DNA from: Bryobacterales bacterium
Lineage (GTDB): Bacteria > Cyanobacteriota > Vampirovibrionia > Obscuribacterales > Obscuribacteraceae
Reading direction: 5' to 3'
Assembly: GCA_903970295.1 (NCBI GenBank)
Contig: CAJCHQ010000411.1
Location: 1 to 9,348 of the forward strand
Length of the DNA: 9,348 nt
Translations under genes and position numbers: made by a program
Part shown: positions 1 through 6,450 of the stretch, in pieces
Position numbering within the stretch: position 1 is the stretch's first letter
Layout of the letters: each line of letters begins with the position of its first letter
Notes under the pieces: generated by a model
The model's database searches: none
The model's input: the letters and a program-made list of their open reading frames with translations, nothing else
What the model was told of the DNA's origin: nothing

Positions 1-135
1 CCGGCACCAGCACCAACCTGGAATGCGCCTCCGGCAGGAATTGCACCGGCACCAGCACCAACCTGGAATGCGCCTCCGGCAGGAATTGCACCGGCCTCAG
101 CGCCTGCCTGGTCAGAGCCGCCGGCGCCAGCAATA
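1..135 (+). repeat. Tandem 45-bp repeat encoding 15-residue PAPAPTWNAPPAGIA units
   Basis: Bases 1-45 and 46-90 are identical, and 91-135 is a diverged third unit encoding PASAPAWSEPPAPAI. The unit length is a multiple of three, so copy changes keep the frame. The array runs into the left edge, so its total copy number is unknown. Exact identity of two copies beside a degenerate one suggests recent slippage or unequal recombination (inference). Confidence 0.9.
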
Positions 136-1866
136 GCACCACCAGCGGTGCCAGCCTGGGCACCACCTTCGCCACCGTCCCCTGCCGCCTGGTCACAGCC
201 GTCCTCCCCGCCTCAAGCCGCAGCACCGGCATGGACACCTGGGCCGGCGGCTGCACCACCGCCCGCCCCCGCCTGGGAAGCACCTAGCCAAGCTGCTCCA
301 GTCACTCCGGCCTGGGACAATGCGAAATCGCAGCCGACACCGGCGCCTTCTCCAAGTTGGGCGCCTGCACCGCAAGTGCCACCAGCTGCGGCGTGGCCAG
401 AGAAAGCGGCAGAGCCCAGCGCACCAGCAGTCGCTCACACCTGGACGCCCGACCCCGCAGCTCAAGTGCCTCAAGCACCGCCACAACCTACGACTTGGGC
501 GGCACCGACTCAGTCTGCACCAGAACCTCAGGCTTGGGGCAATCCAGCTGCTAATAGCAGTTGGGGCGCCAGTGCCGACCCCACTGCCGGCGCCCCCGCT
601 CCCGACAATAATGGGCTACCGAAAATCAGCGGCGTCACCGCCCGCGGTGCCGGTCAGGGGAACTCAGGAGTGCCCGGCTCAGAGCGGCGAGAGAACGGTC
701 AATTCGCTGCCCCCGAGGCTGCCACCAAGGACAAGCAAGGTTTGTTCGATTTGGACGATTCGGCAATGGATCAATTATTCAGACAGAATCTGGGCGTTGA
801 AGAGGCGTCAACTTCGGTCACAGCACCAGTGCCCGAGCCCGCACCGGTGACATCGTCAATGGTGCCACCGCCACCACCGGGCTGGACGCCGCCACCAATT
901 CACGGGCGCAATCAAACCCAGCAAAACAATGCCTGGCCGGCACCGGCGCCTGCGAGTGCACCGCAGACGGGTGGCTGGAATCAGCCACCGCAGCCAATGC
1001 CTCAGGCTCCAGTCAGCCAGCAACCGCAAGCAGGCGGCTGGTCAAGTGCCGGCGAGAAGCAACCGGAGGCTCAAGCGCAAGCGCCAGCCCAGACAGCGAA
1101 AGGCGGTTTATTCGCCCCGATGGACGACAATGTCATCGACAAAATCTTTGCCGACAATCTGGGCGTCAGTGGACAACAAGGCGACACCATGCCGAGAAGC
1201 AACGCTCCCAGTCAAAACCAGGCGGCGCCGCCACAGCCACCGGCAGCTTACGTGCAACCGCAACCGCCCAGGCAACCGATGTCGCAACCACAGCCACCCC
1301 GCGCCCAGGCTCCATCCCCACCTGCCCAGCCATCTGCACCGCCACCTAAAATCGAAGGCATTGGCCGTCTGGACAGCCGAGCTGATACCAGCAACGATCA
1401 AGGTTCAGGAAGAATCGCTTCGATAGGCAAATTCCTTCTCGACCAAAAAGACCTCGAAAAAATTACCAAATTAACCGATTCGGATCTTTCCGACAGTTCG
1501 ATGCGCATTCTTACAACAGAAGCCGCGCAAGAATTAAATACTTTGTTGCACCATATCGGTACCATCCCCAGCGTTATCGGTTCAGTGATCGTCGGCCACG
1601 ATGGTCTGCTCATCGCCAACACGATGCCCCAAGATATCGAAGCTGAATCGATCGGTCAGTGGGCGATGGGTATCTACATGAACACCACCGACAACATCCT
1701 CAAGATGAATCAGAAGAAAGTGCATCAGATCGTGGGCAAGACTCCGCGTGGCTACATCGTTATCGCTGATTTCGGTGGTGGTCTTCTGGTCACAATCAGT
1801 GACGGTCAAGAAACCAATACGCTGATTCCGTTGCTGCGCAGCATCACCCAGTTAGTGGCGCAGTAG
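1..1866 (+). CDS. Proline-rich protein with C-terminal Roadblock/LC7 domain (5' end outside window)
   Basis: The reading frame is open from base 1 and the 15-residue repeat at the edge is already in progress, so the true start lies upstream; the internal GTG at 148 is probably not it. Bases 1 to about 1345 encode a Pro/Ala/Gln-rich, probably disordered region with a Trp every 10-20 residues in contexts such as PAPTW, APAWE and SPSWA. Two similar motifs interrupt it (739-798 and 1105-1167; GLF, DD, a D-x-hydrophobic-F core, then NLGV). A linker beginning PKIEG leads to a folded C-terminus at about 1507-1857, whose pattern (IPSVIGSVIVGHDGLLIA, then GYIVIADFGGGLLVTIS) fits the Roadblock/LC7 fold. 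Roadblock/LC7 proteins commonly dimerise and act as partners or regulators of small GTPases, such as MglB with MglA. No GTPase gene lies here, so the partner is unknown. Cytoplasmic location is inferred; no membrane segment is visible. Stop is TAG. Confidence 0.85.
   Translation, partial: PAPAPTWNAPPAGIAPAPAPTWNAPPAGIAPASAPAWSEPPAPAIAPPAVPAWAPPSPPSPAAWSQPSSPPQAAAPAWTPGPAAAPPPAPAWEAPSQAAPVTPAWDNAKSQPTPAPSPSWAPAPQVPPAAAWPEKAAEPSAPAVAHTWTPDPAAQVPQAPPQPTTWAAPTQSAPEPQAWGNPAANSSWGASADPTAGAPAPDNNGLPKISGVTARGAGQGNSGVPGSERRENGQFAAPEAATKDKQGLFDLDDSAMDQLFRQNLGVEEASTSVTAPVPEPAPVTSSMVPPPPPGWTPPPIHGRNQTQQNNAWPAPAPASAPQTGGWNQPPQPMPQAPVSQQPQAGGWSSAGEKQPEAQAQAPAQTAKGGLFAPMDDNVIDKIFADNLGVSGQQGDTMPRSNAPSQNQAAPPQPPAAYVQPQPPRQPMSQPQPPRAQAPSPPAQPSAPPPKIEGIGRLDSRADTSNDQGSGRIASIGKFLLDQKDLEKITKLTDSDLSDSSMRILTTEAAQELNTLLHHIGTIPSVIGSVIVGHDGLLIANTMPQDIEAESIGQWAMGIYMNTTDNILKMNQKKVHQIVGKTPRGYIVIADFGGGLLVTISDGQETNTLIPLLRSITQLVAQ
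739..798 (+). other. Short linear motif, copy 1 (GLF..DD..MD.LF..NLGV) in the Roadblock protein
   Basis: This island of non-proline-rich sequence reads GLFDLDDSAMDQLFRQNLGV. It is acidic and amphipathic, has helix-like spacing and sits in an otherwise disordered region. It matches copy 2 at 1105-1167 at the GLF, DD, D-x-[LI]-F and NLGV positions, which suggests a docking motif for a partner protein (inference). I know no named family for it. Confidence 0.7.
1105..1167 (+). other. Short linear motif, copy 2 (GLF...DD..ID.IF..NLGV) in the Roadblock protein
   Basis: This is the second copy of the motif at 739-798, one residue longer between GLF and DD. The hydrophobic positions, the DD pair and NLGV are kept, while the polar positions have changed. 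Conservation amid rapidly diverging Pro/Ala/Gln sequence argues for selection on binding (inference). Confidence 0.7.
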
Positions 1867-1874
1867 TTGGTAGA

Positions 1875-3491
1875 TCACGAGTTTAAAAGGTAGTGACTCA
1901 AAGTTCGCACCCCAAAACCGGTGCCACCTTTGTTGCATTCATCTCGATCTTTATCGAGCCAACCTGGTCCAGCTATGTCCAGATGAGCCCAGGGCTTGCC
2001 TTCAACAAATTCTTTCAAAAACATTCCGGCACTGGAGCTAGCCGCCTCACCTCGAGCGCCGGCATTTTTCAAATCGGCGATGTCGCTTTTCAAAGTCTCT
2101 TTGTATTCATCGAAAAGCGGCAACTGCCAATATTTTTCACCGGCTTTTTGTCCGGCTGCGATCAAGTCGTCAATCAAACTCTGGTCGGAACCCATGATCC
2201 CGGCCGCCACCCGCCCGAGAGCCGTGACCACAGCACCTGTCAGGGTGGCAATGTCGATCAGAACATCCGCGCCATTCCGGCAGACATAAGTTAAAGCATC
2301 TGCCAATACCAAACGTCCTTCGGCATCAGTATTATTGACTTCGATCGTTTTGCCGTTCATCGATTTCAACACGTCACCGGGATGCAAAGCACCATCACCA
2401 GGCATGTTTTCTGTTGCCGCCACGACAGCGATAACTGAATTATGTGGTTTCAGGAGACCGACGACTTGCATAGTGGCGATCACGACAGCCGCCCCCGACA
2501 TGTCGTACTTCATGTGCTCCATGCTTAACGCCGGCTTCAATGACAAACCGCCCGAATCAAAAGTAATGCCTTTGCCGACCAGACCGATTGTGCGACTACT
2601 TTTAGGAGCATCATATTTAAGCACGATAAAGCGCAGCGGTTCCCTGGCTCCACGCGCGACGCCCAGAAAGGAACCCATGCCAAGTTTTTCGACCTGACTG
2701 GCATCCATAATCTTGCAACTGAGCTCACCGGTTCTGGCTACTGCTCTGGCTTCTTCGGCCAAACGACTGGGAGTCATATACGATGCTGGTTCGGCAATCA
2801 ATCGTCGGGCTAAATTGGTAGCTTCGGCGATGGCATCACCGGCAGTGCAAGATTGAGCGAGCGATTTTTCGCTCAAATTCAAACCAGCGAAGGCAAGCGT
2901 CAATTCGGTGAGCTGACCCGGAGCCGGTTTTTTAGCAGATTTGTACTTGCTAAAAGAATAAGCGCCAAGTTTCCAACCTTCCACGATCGCTTGAGCATAT
3001 GCTTGGGCCTCAGCGCCCTCAATCGGGGCAGGCGCAGATAAGGCTTTCTGTTTTGTCTTGCTTTTGCCAGCAGCTGCTTTTGCCGGCTTATCACTGCCAC
3101 TGCTTGCGGTATTAACCGACGACTGCGCTCGGCAAAAGAAAATAACCCGTTCGGGAGCTTTGCCGTTGCTCAACCTGCGCGAGAGATTGGCCGAGATTTT
3201 TCTGGCCATGGCCACACCAGTATTTGGAGACGGAGCACCCAAACCGGCTAAAATCAATTTCTTAGACTGGATCTGACCATAGGTCGGGAAGACAGCTACC
3301 TGTCCGGTTTTACCCGCGAATTTTTCGTCATCGGCAGCTTCAGCTACTTGCTGCAAAAAGTCTGCACGCTTAGGAAATTCGCGCTTGAGCACTTGAAAAA
3401 CGTCGGCCACGCTTTCACCCTGAAAAATGCCCAAGACGATTGCGTCAGCCTTCGCTTCAGCTAGCGGTAACTGATTGAGCTTGTATTTCAT
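1875..3491 (-). CDS. pepA: Leucyl aminopeptidase (cytosol aminopeptidase, peptidase family M17)
   Basis: The product removes N-terminal residues from peptides as a two-metal, normally hexameric cytosolic enzyme, working in peptide turnover. Numbered from the upstream ATG at 3521, the catalytic domain shows VGKGITFDSGG (K317, D322), SLKP (K329), KYDMSG (D340) and the family signature NTDAEGRL (D399, E401, R403), so all expected metal and active-site residues are present. No signal peptide is seen. I prefer the ATG at 3491 (538 aa, MKYKLNQL...), which has AGGGAG six bases upstream and matches the usual start of the N-terminal domain. The in-frame ATG at 3521 (548 aa), with GGAGG nine bases upstream, is an alternative. 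Residues about 133-167 form a Ser/Ala/Lys-rich insertion between a beta strand (RVIFFC) and the helix before EGWKLGAYSF. The gene follows the secreted-protein gene by 63 bases and ends 8 bases from the convergent Roadblock gene. Confidence 0.95.
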   Translation of the reverse strand: MKYKLNQLPLAEAKADAIVLGIFQGESVADVFQVLKREFPKRADFLQQVAEAADDEKFAGKTGQVAVFPTYGQIQSKKLILAGLGAPSPNTGVAMARKISANLSRRLSNGKAPERVIFFCRAQSSVNTASSGSDKPAKAAAGKSKTKQKALSAPAPIEGAEAQAYAQAIVEGWKLGAYSFSKYKSAKKPAPGQLTELTLAFAGLNLSEKSLAQSCTAGDAIAEATNLARRLIAEPASYMTPSRLAEEARAVARTGELSCKIMDASQVEKLGMGSFLGVARGAREPLRFIVLKYDAPKSSRTIGLVGKGITFDSGGLSLKPALSMEHMKYDMSGAAVVIATMQVVGLLKPHNSVIAVVAATENMPGDGALHPGDVLKSMNGKTIEVNNTDAEGRLVLADALTYVCRNGADVLIDIATLTGAVVTALGRVAAGIMGSDQSLIDDLIAAGQKAGEKYWQLPLFDEYKETLKSDIADLKNAGARGEAASSSAGMFLKEFVEGKPWAHLDIAGPGWLDKDRDECNKGGTGFGVRTLSHYLLNS

Positions 3492-3497
3492 GATCGG

Positions 3498-3503
3498 CTC
3501 CCT
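3498..3503 (-). promoter_or_regulatory. Ribosome binding site favouring the aminopeptidase start at 3491
   Basis: On the minus strand AGGGAG lies six bases before the ATG at 3491. A second good site, GGAGG at 3531-3535, lies nine bases before the ATG at 3521, so the start is not fully settled. Family N-termini favour 3491. Confidence 0.5.
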
Positions 3504-3546
3504 TGTTGCCAGGGGGTGCATAGCGCACCGCCTCCAGATAACCCAA

Positions 3547-3552
3547 TCTATA
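3547..3552 (-). promoter_or_regulatory. Possible -10 element (TATAGA) upstream of the aminopeptidase gene
   Basis: TATAGA lies in the 63-base gap between the secreted-protein gene and the peptidase gene. A transcript from it would begin near 3540, leaving GGAGG at 3531-3535 very close to the 5' end and favouring translation from 3491. I see no convincing -35 box, so read-through from the upstream gene is at least as likely. Confidence 0.2.
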
Positions 3553-3554
3553 AG

Positions 3555-4628
3555 TTACTGGATGCCGAGCTGTTTGTTCAGATACTGTATCTCATCCCTT
3601 AACAGAAGCACTTTTTGCGGATCTTTGGAGCCGGCTATTTCTTCGATCTTCCGGAAGGCGGTAATGTAATTATTGACGTCGGCGCCGGATTGACGCAAAG
3701 TGGTAATGCGCTTAGCGATTGTATATCGCTCCAGTCTCATCGGCCCATCAATTGGGGCTAGGTCACCGACTTGGCGTTTGAGAATTTGATTGGCGATTTC
3801 GTCATAGTAACCATCGCTGCCAGCCGGCAAAGATGCCGCGGACGCTCTGTCTGCAGCCGTGCCAAAGAGCGCGCCGCCACCGCGAGCGGTCATGGCGGGT
3901 AGATTTGGCCTTGGTCTTGAGGGCGGTTGCTGCGACACGTAAGTCGCGGCGTGGCCAGAAATTCTCGCCTCTTTTGCTTGTTGCTCATAGTCTTCGATCG
4001 CACCATTGAGATGATCTAATATCGCTTTTGCCTGCGTGACATTGCCTTCTTTCAGTTGTTCGTCGGCCCGAGCAATCTCATCGACGAATGGTTTGACACC
4101 GACTCGCTTCGCCCTCAACTGCTCGATGTGCGTAGTAAGTTTATTCCGCTCCATTTGTAAATTGCTCATTTCTGCATTGGTCGAGGGCGCTGTCGCCGCG
4201 CCGCGAATTATGGCCGAATCAGCCAGCACTGCATCTAGTGCCGAGGCTTCGACATTGCTCGTTTTCTCGTGCAAACCTCTGATTTGATCGGCGCTGACTG
4301 TAACTGCGGTTAAATGTCCCGCCGCGCTGCCATCGGCAAAGGTGATGACAGTGCGTTTTCCTGTCACAACCGGTGCCATAACCTGAGCCAGTTTCAGAGC
4401 CAGAGTTTTGAGAGCGTCTGCGGAAAAATTTGCATCCGTCCGGATGAGAACAAGCAATTGATCGGGTAAATCGATGACTTCGCATTGACCGCCAGGTGGC
4501 AAAACCTTGGCGTCTCTGATGCGTACGGTGATGTCGGAGCAAGTGCCCGCAAAACTCGGCAGGGCCACTAAACCAGTTAAAGAGATCAGCCCAATCATGC
4601 ACAGAGCATGGATTTTCGGACATATCAT
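3555..4628 (-). CDS. Secreted helical protein of unknown family
   Basis: I do not recognise the family. Starting at the ATG at 4628, the 357-aa product opens with a clear signal peptide: MICPK, a hydrophobic core HALCMIGLISLTGLVALP, and a cleavage region SFAG (about residues 25-28). The mature part has an alpha/beta-looking region (about 30-115) with two cysteines (C30, C49) that could form a disulfide, then a long charged helical stretch (about 154-220), a Pro/Arg/Gly/Ala-rich linker (about 224-272), and a helical C-terminus (about 273-357) ending in KQLGIQ. Export across the inner membrane is expected; a periplasmic or surface role is inferred. GGAG lies six bases before the ATG. A GTG at 4706 in the same frame has an even stronger GGAGG, but it would bury the signal peptide behind 26 mainly charged residues. 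The gene is divergent from the TPR gene and precedes the peptidase gene. Stop is TAA. Confidence 0.75.
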   Translation of the reverse strand: MICPKIHALCMIGLISLTGLVALPSFAGTCSDITVRIRDAKVLPPGGQCEVIDLPDQLLVLIRTDANFSADALKTLALKLAQVMAPVVTGKRTVITFADGSAAGHLTAVTVSADQIRGLHEKTSNVEASALDAVLADSAIIRGAATAPSTNAEMSNLQMERNKLTTHIEQLRAKRVGVKPFVDEIARADEQLKEGNVTQAKAILDHLNGAIEDYEQQAKEARISGHAATYVSQQPPSRPRPNLPAMTARGGGALFGTAADRASAASLPAGSDGYYDEIANQILKRQVGDLAPIDGPMRLERYTIAKRITTLRQSGADVNNYITAFRKIEEIAGSKDPQKVLLLRDEIQYLNKQLGIQ

Positions 4629-4634
4629 GTTTTT

Positions 4635-4638
4635 CTCC
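4635..4638 (-). promoter_or_regulatory. Ribosome binding site for the start at 4628
   Basis: GGAG followed by six A-rich bases precedes the ATG at 4628 on the minus strand. With the signal peptide beginning at this ATG, it decides the preferred start. The competing site is GGAGG at 4712-4716, five bases before a GTG at 4706. Confidence 0.5.
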
Positions 4639-4647
4639 GCGGCGCCT

Positions 4648-4653
4648 ACTATA
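4648..4653 (-). promoter_or_regulatory. Possible -10 element (TATAGT) for the secreted-protein gene
   Basis: TATAGT on the minus strand lies 20 bases before the ATG at 4628, which would give a short leader that still contains the GGAG site. The -35 region is poor (TTAGAA at a 17-base spacing). If this promoter is used, the GTG start at 4706 is not on the transcript. Confidence 0.3.
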
Positions 4654-4819
4654 ACTAGCTTCCGTAACCATTCTAACCGCTCGGCTCGCTCTATTGGATC
4701 GACCACTCTCTCCTCCGGGATGCAGACCAGTTAGACGCTTGTCAAAAGCGATCAGTTACAGCTCTCAGCCGACAAGCCGGATAAAATAAGAGGTATTAGA
4801 GAAGAGGGTCTCGATGCTT

Positions 4820-4828
4820 TGATAGAAT
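4820..4828 (+). promoter_or_regulatory. Extended -10-like element (TGATAGAAT) just upstream of the TPR gene
   Basis: The TGn extension followed by TAGAAT matches five of six -10 consensus bases. The start codon at 4839 lies only ten bases downstream, so a transcript from here would have almost no leader. There is also no clear Shine-Dalgarno sequence before that ATG, which fits leaderless translation (inference). The alternative -10 at 4782-4787 would give a leader of about 50 bases. Confidence 0.3.
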
Positions 4829-4838
4829 CCCAAGTCAA

Positions 4839-6431
4839 ATGAAAATCGAAGACATCGACAAAGAGTTCAAAGAGCTCGCCCAGTCTCTCAAAGACGGTCA
4901 GGCCGCCTTTGTCACCGGCCGCTTCAAAGATGCCGAACCGCTATATAAAAGAGCACTGCAGTTACTCGAAGCCTCATATGGAGAAGAACACTCAGACACA
5001 GCTATGTGCCTGCAAAATCTGGCCGATTGTTATTACAACCAGAAAAAGTATGGAGAGGCCATCCCGCTCTTGCGACGCCTTTTGATTATTCAAGAAAAGC
5101 ATCAAGGAGTATCGCATCCGGACGTAGCAACGACCCTCTTCAAACTGGCCAAAGTCTATGAAAAGAGCGGCATGCCCAAAGAATCAGAATCATTCTATCG
5201 CCGGGCATTGAAAGTGGGCGAGCAGGCTTATGGGCGTAACCACCAATTTGTGGGCACCATTTTGGAAAGTTTTGCCGCGATGTTGAAACGGGCTCAGATG
5301 CGCTTACCGGAAGCGGCACAAATGGAAGAGCGTTTGCGGGAGATGAGAGAAATCGATCCGCATGCGTCCGGTCGCCAAAAAGCTATCGGTCAAAATACTT
5401 CCGGACGCCATGACCGTGTCGCCGACGCCTCCGGTCGCTTTGCTCGGCTGGACCAGAACGCCTTGGACCGGGCGGCACAAGATCAAAACGTCTCGGGCCG
5501 ATACAACATTCCCGAACAAAACGTGAGCACAAGTATGCGCAGTCTCAAATCGGCGACCGAGCGCATGGAGCCCGAACCGGCGAAAGAAGCGAAACAGCTG
5601 CCGATGGCAGTAGTGATTGCCGGTATGGCCGTTTTCATCCTGGTGACAGCTGCGGCCACTATTTTACTGATCAAGTCTCTGACTAAAGACGGTAAAATTA
5701 GCCTCAATATTTTGCCGCAGGCGGCTGTAAGCAGCGATAAAGCAGCAGTGAAAACGCCTGATCACTCTCAATCTCACGAGTATTCGACGGCCAACGGTCT
5801 AAAAAGATTGGTGATCAAGTACGGGAACCAAGCATTAATGCTGCGCAATGGCATCGTCATGAACGGCTCCGTCTTGATGGACGACCACACGATCACATTT
5901 ACGCCGAATTCCCAATCGATCAAATACACGTTCACTAAAGTGCCAGGCGGCATCTCCGATAATGAAGACAGCGAGCTGTACGCCCGCGACTCAGGCGAAG
6001 CCGTGATCATCGCGAAGATGCAAATTCTAGCCATCCTGATGCAGCAATATTACAAACAAATGCACCGTTACCCGACCCAGATCGACGAAATACTTTCAGC
6101 CAACCAACACATAGTCTACAAGAATCCATGGTCCAAGTTAGAGATGGTGCCGGCTAAGAAAACGATGTCGCCGGCAGCCGATCTCGATCCCGAATTCGCG
6201 CTGCCCACAGACATATCGCAGGTTCAGGTCGAATTACAAAACCTACTCTCTCCATCGAGCGCCGTCATTGATGCACCTGGCACTATCGAGTGGTTTCACA
6301 CCAGAAACACAGCGCAAGGCGAAGTAGTTTATATTCGCGGCACTGGCAGTGATGGCAAACTCATTACCACGAGCCGGGCACATGCCCCTTACGTGATTCA
6401 ACTCGTATCAGGCAGGCGCAACCCTGAGTGA
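4839..6431 (+). CDS. Membrane-anchored TPR protein with a pseudopilin-like C-terminal segment
   Basis: This is a 530-aa protein. Residues about 10-170 hold roughly three kinesin-light-chain-type TPR units (for example DGQAAFVTGRFKDAEPLYKR, the GEEHSDTAMCLQNLADCYY region, and GVSHPDVATTLFKLAKVYEK), which normally bind partner proteins. Residues about 175-235 are imperfect 10-11-residue repeats with ASGR, TSGR, ASGR and VSGR. One hydrophobic helix spans about 255-281 (LPMAVVIAGMAVFILVTAAA onward). The C-terminal ~250 residues contain AKMQILAILMQQYYKQMHRY followed by PT and, later, a NPW, then EVVYIRGTGSDGKLI. This resembles the core of GspG-type pseudopilins, without a prepilin leader. I infer a cytoplasmic TPR part and an extracytoplasmic C-terminus. 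In-frame TAG at 4797 and no other start make the ATG at 4839 the only good choice, though it has no Shine-Dalgarno sequence. It is a lone plus-strand gene. Confidence 0.85.
   Translation: MKIEDIDKEFKELAQSLKDGQAAFVTGRFKDAEPLYKRALQLLEASYGEEHSDTAMCLQNLADCYYNQKKYGEAIPLLRRLLIIQEKHQGVSHPDVATTLFKLAKVYEKSGMPKESESFYRRALKVGEQAYGRNHQFVGTILESFAAMLKRAQMRLPEAAQMEERLREMREIDPHASGRQKAIGQNTSGRHDRVADASGRFARLDQNALDRAAQDQNVSGRYNIPEQNVSTSMRSLKSATERMEPEPAKEAKQLPMAVVIAGMAVFILVTAAATILLIKSLTKDGKISLNILPQAAVSSDKAAVKTPDHSQSHEYSTANGLKRLVIKYGNQALMLRNGIVMNGSVLMDDHTITFTPNSQSIKYTFTKVPGGISDNEDSELYARDSGEAVIIAKMQILAILMQQYYKQMHRYPTQIDEILSANQHIVYKNPWSKLEMVPAKKTMSPAADLDPEFALPTDISQVQVELQNLLSPSSAVIDAPGTIEWFHTRNTAQGEVVYIRGTGSDGKLITTSRAHAPYVIQLVSGRRNPE
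5361..5543 (+). repeat. Imperfect decapeptide (SGR) repeats in the TPR protein
   Basis: Residues 175-235 can be laid out as units of 10-11 residues: HASGRQKAIGQ, NTSGRHDRVAD, ASGRFARLDQ, NALDRAAQDQ, NVSGRYNIPEQ, NVSTSMRS. SGR is at residues 177, 188, 198 and 219, and Q-N joins recur. The repeats link the TPR array to the membrane helix, are basic and polar, and are probably extended. The DNA copies have diverged, so this is an old protein-level repeat. Confidence 0.7.
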
Positions 6432-6450
6432 GAAATTGGATCAAGGTATA

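Larger units (their letters stand above)
4629..4838. promoter_or_regulatory. Divergent intergenic region between the secreted-protein and TPR genes
   Basis: About 210 bases separate the two divergent starts (132 if the GTG at 4706 is used). On the plus strand there is an AT-rich TAAAAT at 4782-4787 and an extended -10-like TGATAGAAT at 4820-4828. On the minus strand there is TATAGT at 4648-4653. None has a good -35 box. I see no operator palindrome beyond very short ones and no riboswitch-like structure. Confidence 0.5.

Noticed and set aside
1..90. Perfect direct repeat as a CRISPR array
   Set aside because: The copies are head-to-tail without spacers, in frame, and encode the Pro/Trp unit of the protein.
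320..850. Long alternative reading frame (176 codons) inside the proline-rich gene
   Set aside because: It is a frame-shifted shadow of GC-rich low-complexity coding DNA; its product is a biased Arg/His/Pro/Leu chain with no domain, and the main frame carries the Trp repeats and the Roadblock domain.
1893..2294. 133-codon plus-strand frame opposite the aminopeptidase gene
   Set aside because: It is antisense to the conserved C-terminus of the M17 enzyme, and its product has no recognisable features.
4739..4744. TTGTCA as a -35 box in the divergent region
   Set aside because: No -10-like hexamer lies 16-18 bases downstream.
4814..4822. Two-codon mini-ORF (ATG CTT TGA) with AGAGGG upstream, before the TPR gene
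   Set aside because: Such short ORFs arise easily by chance, and nothing links it to control of the downstream gene; it also overlaps the candidate -10 element.
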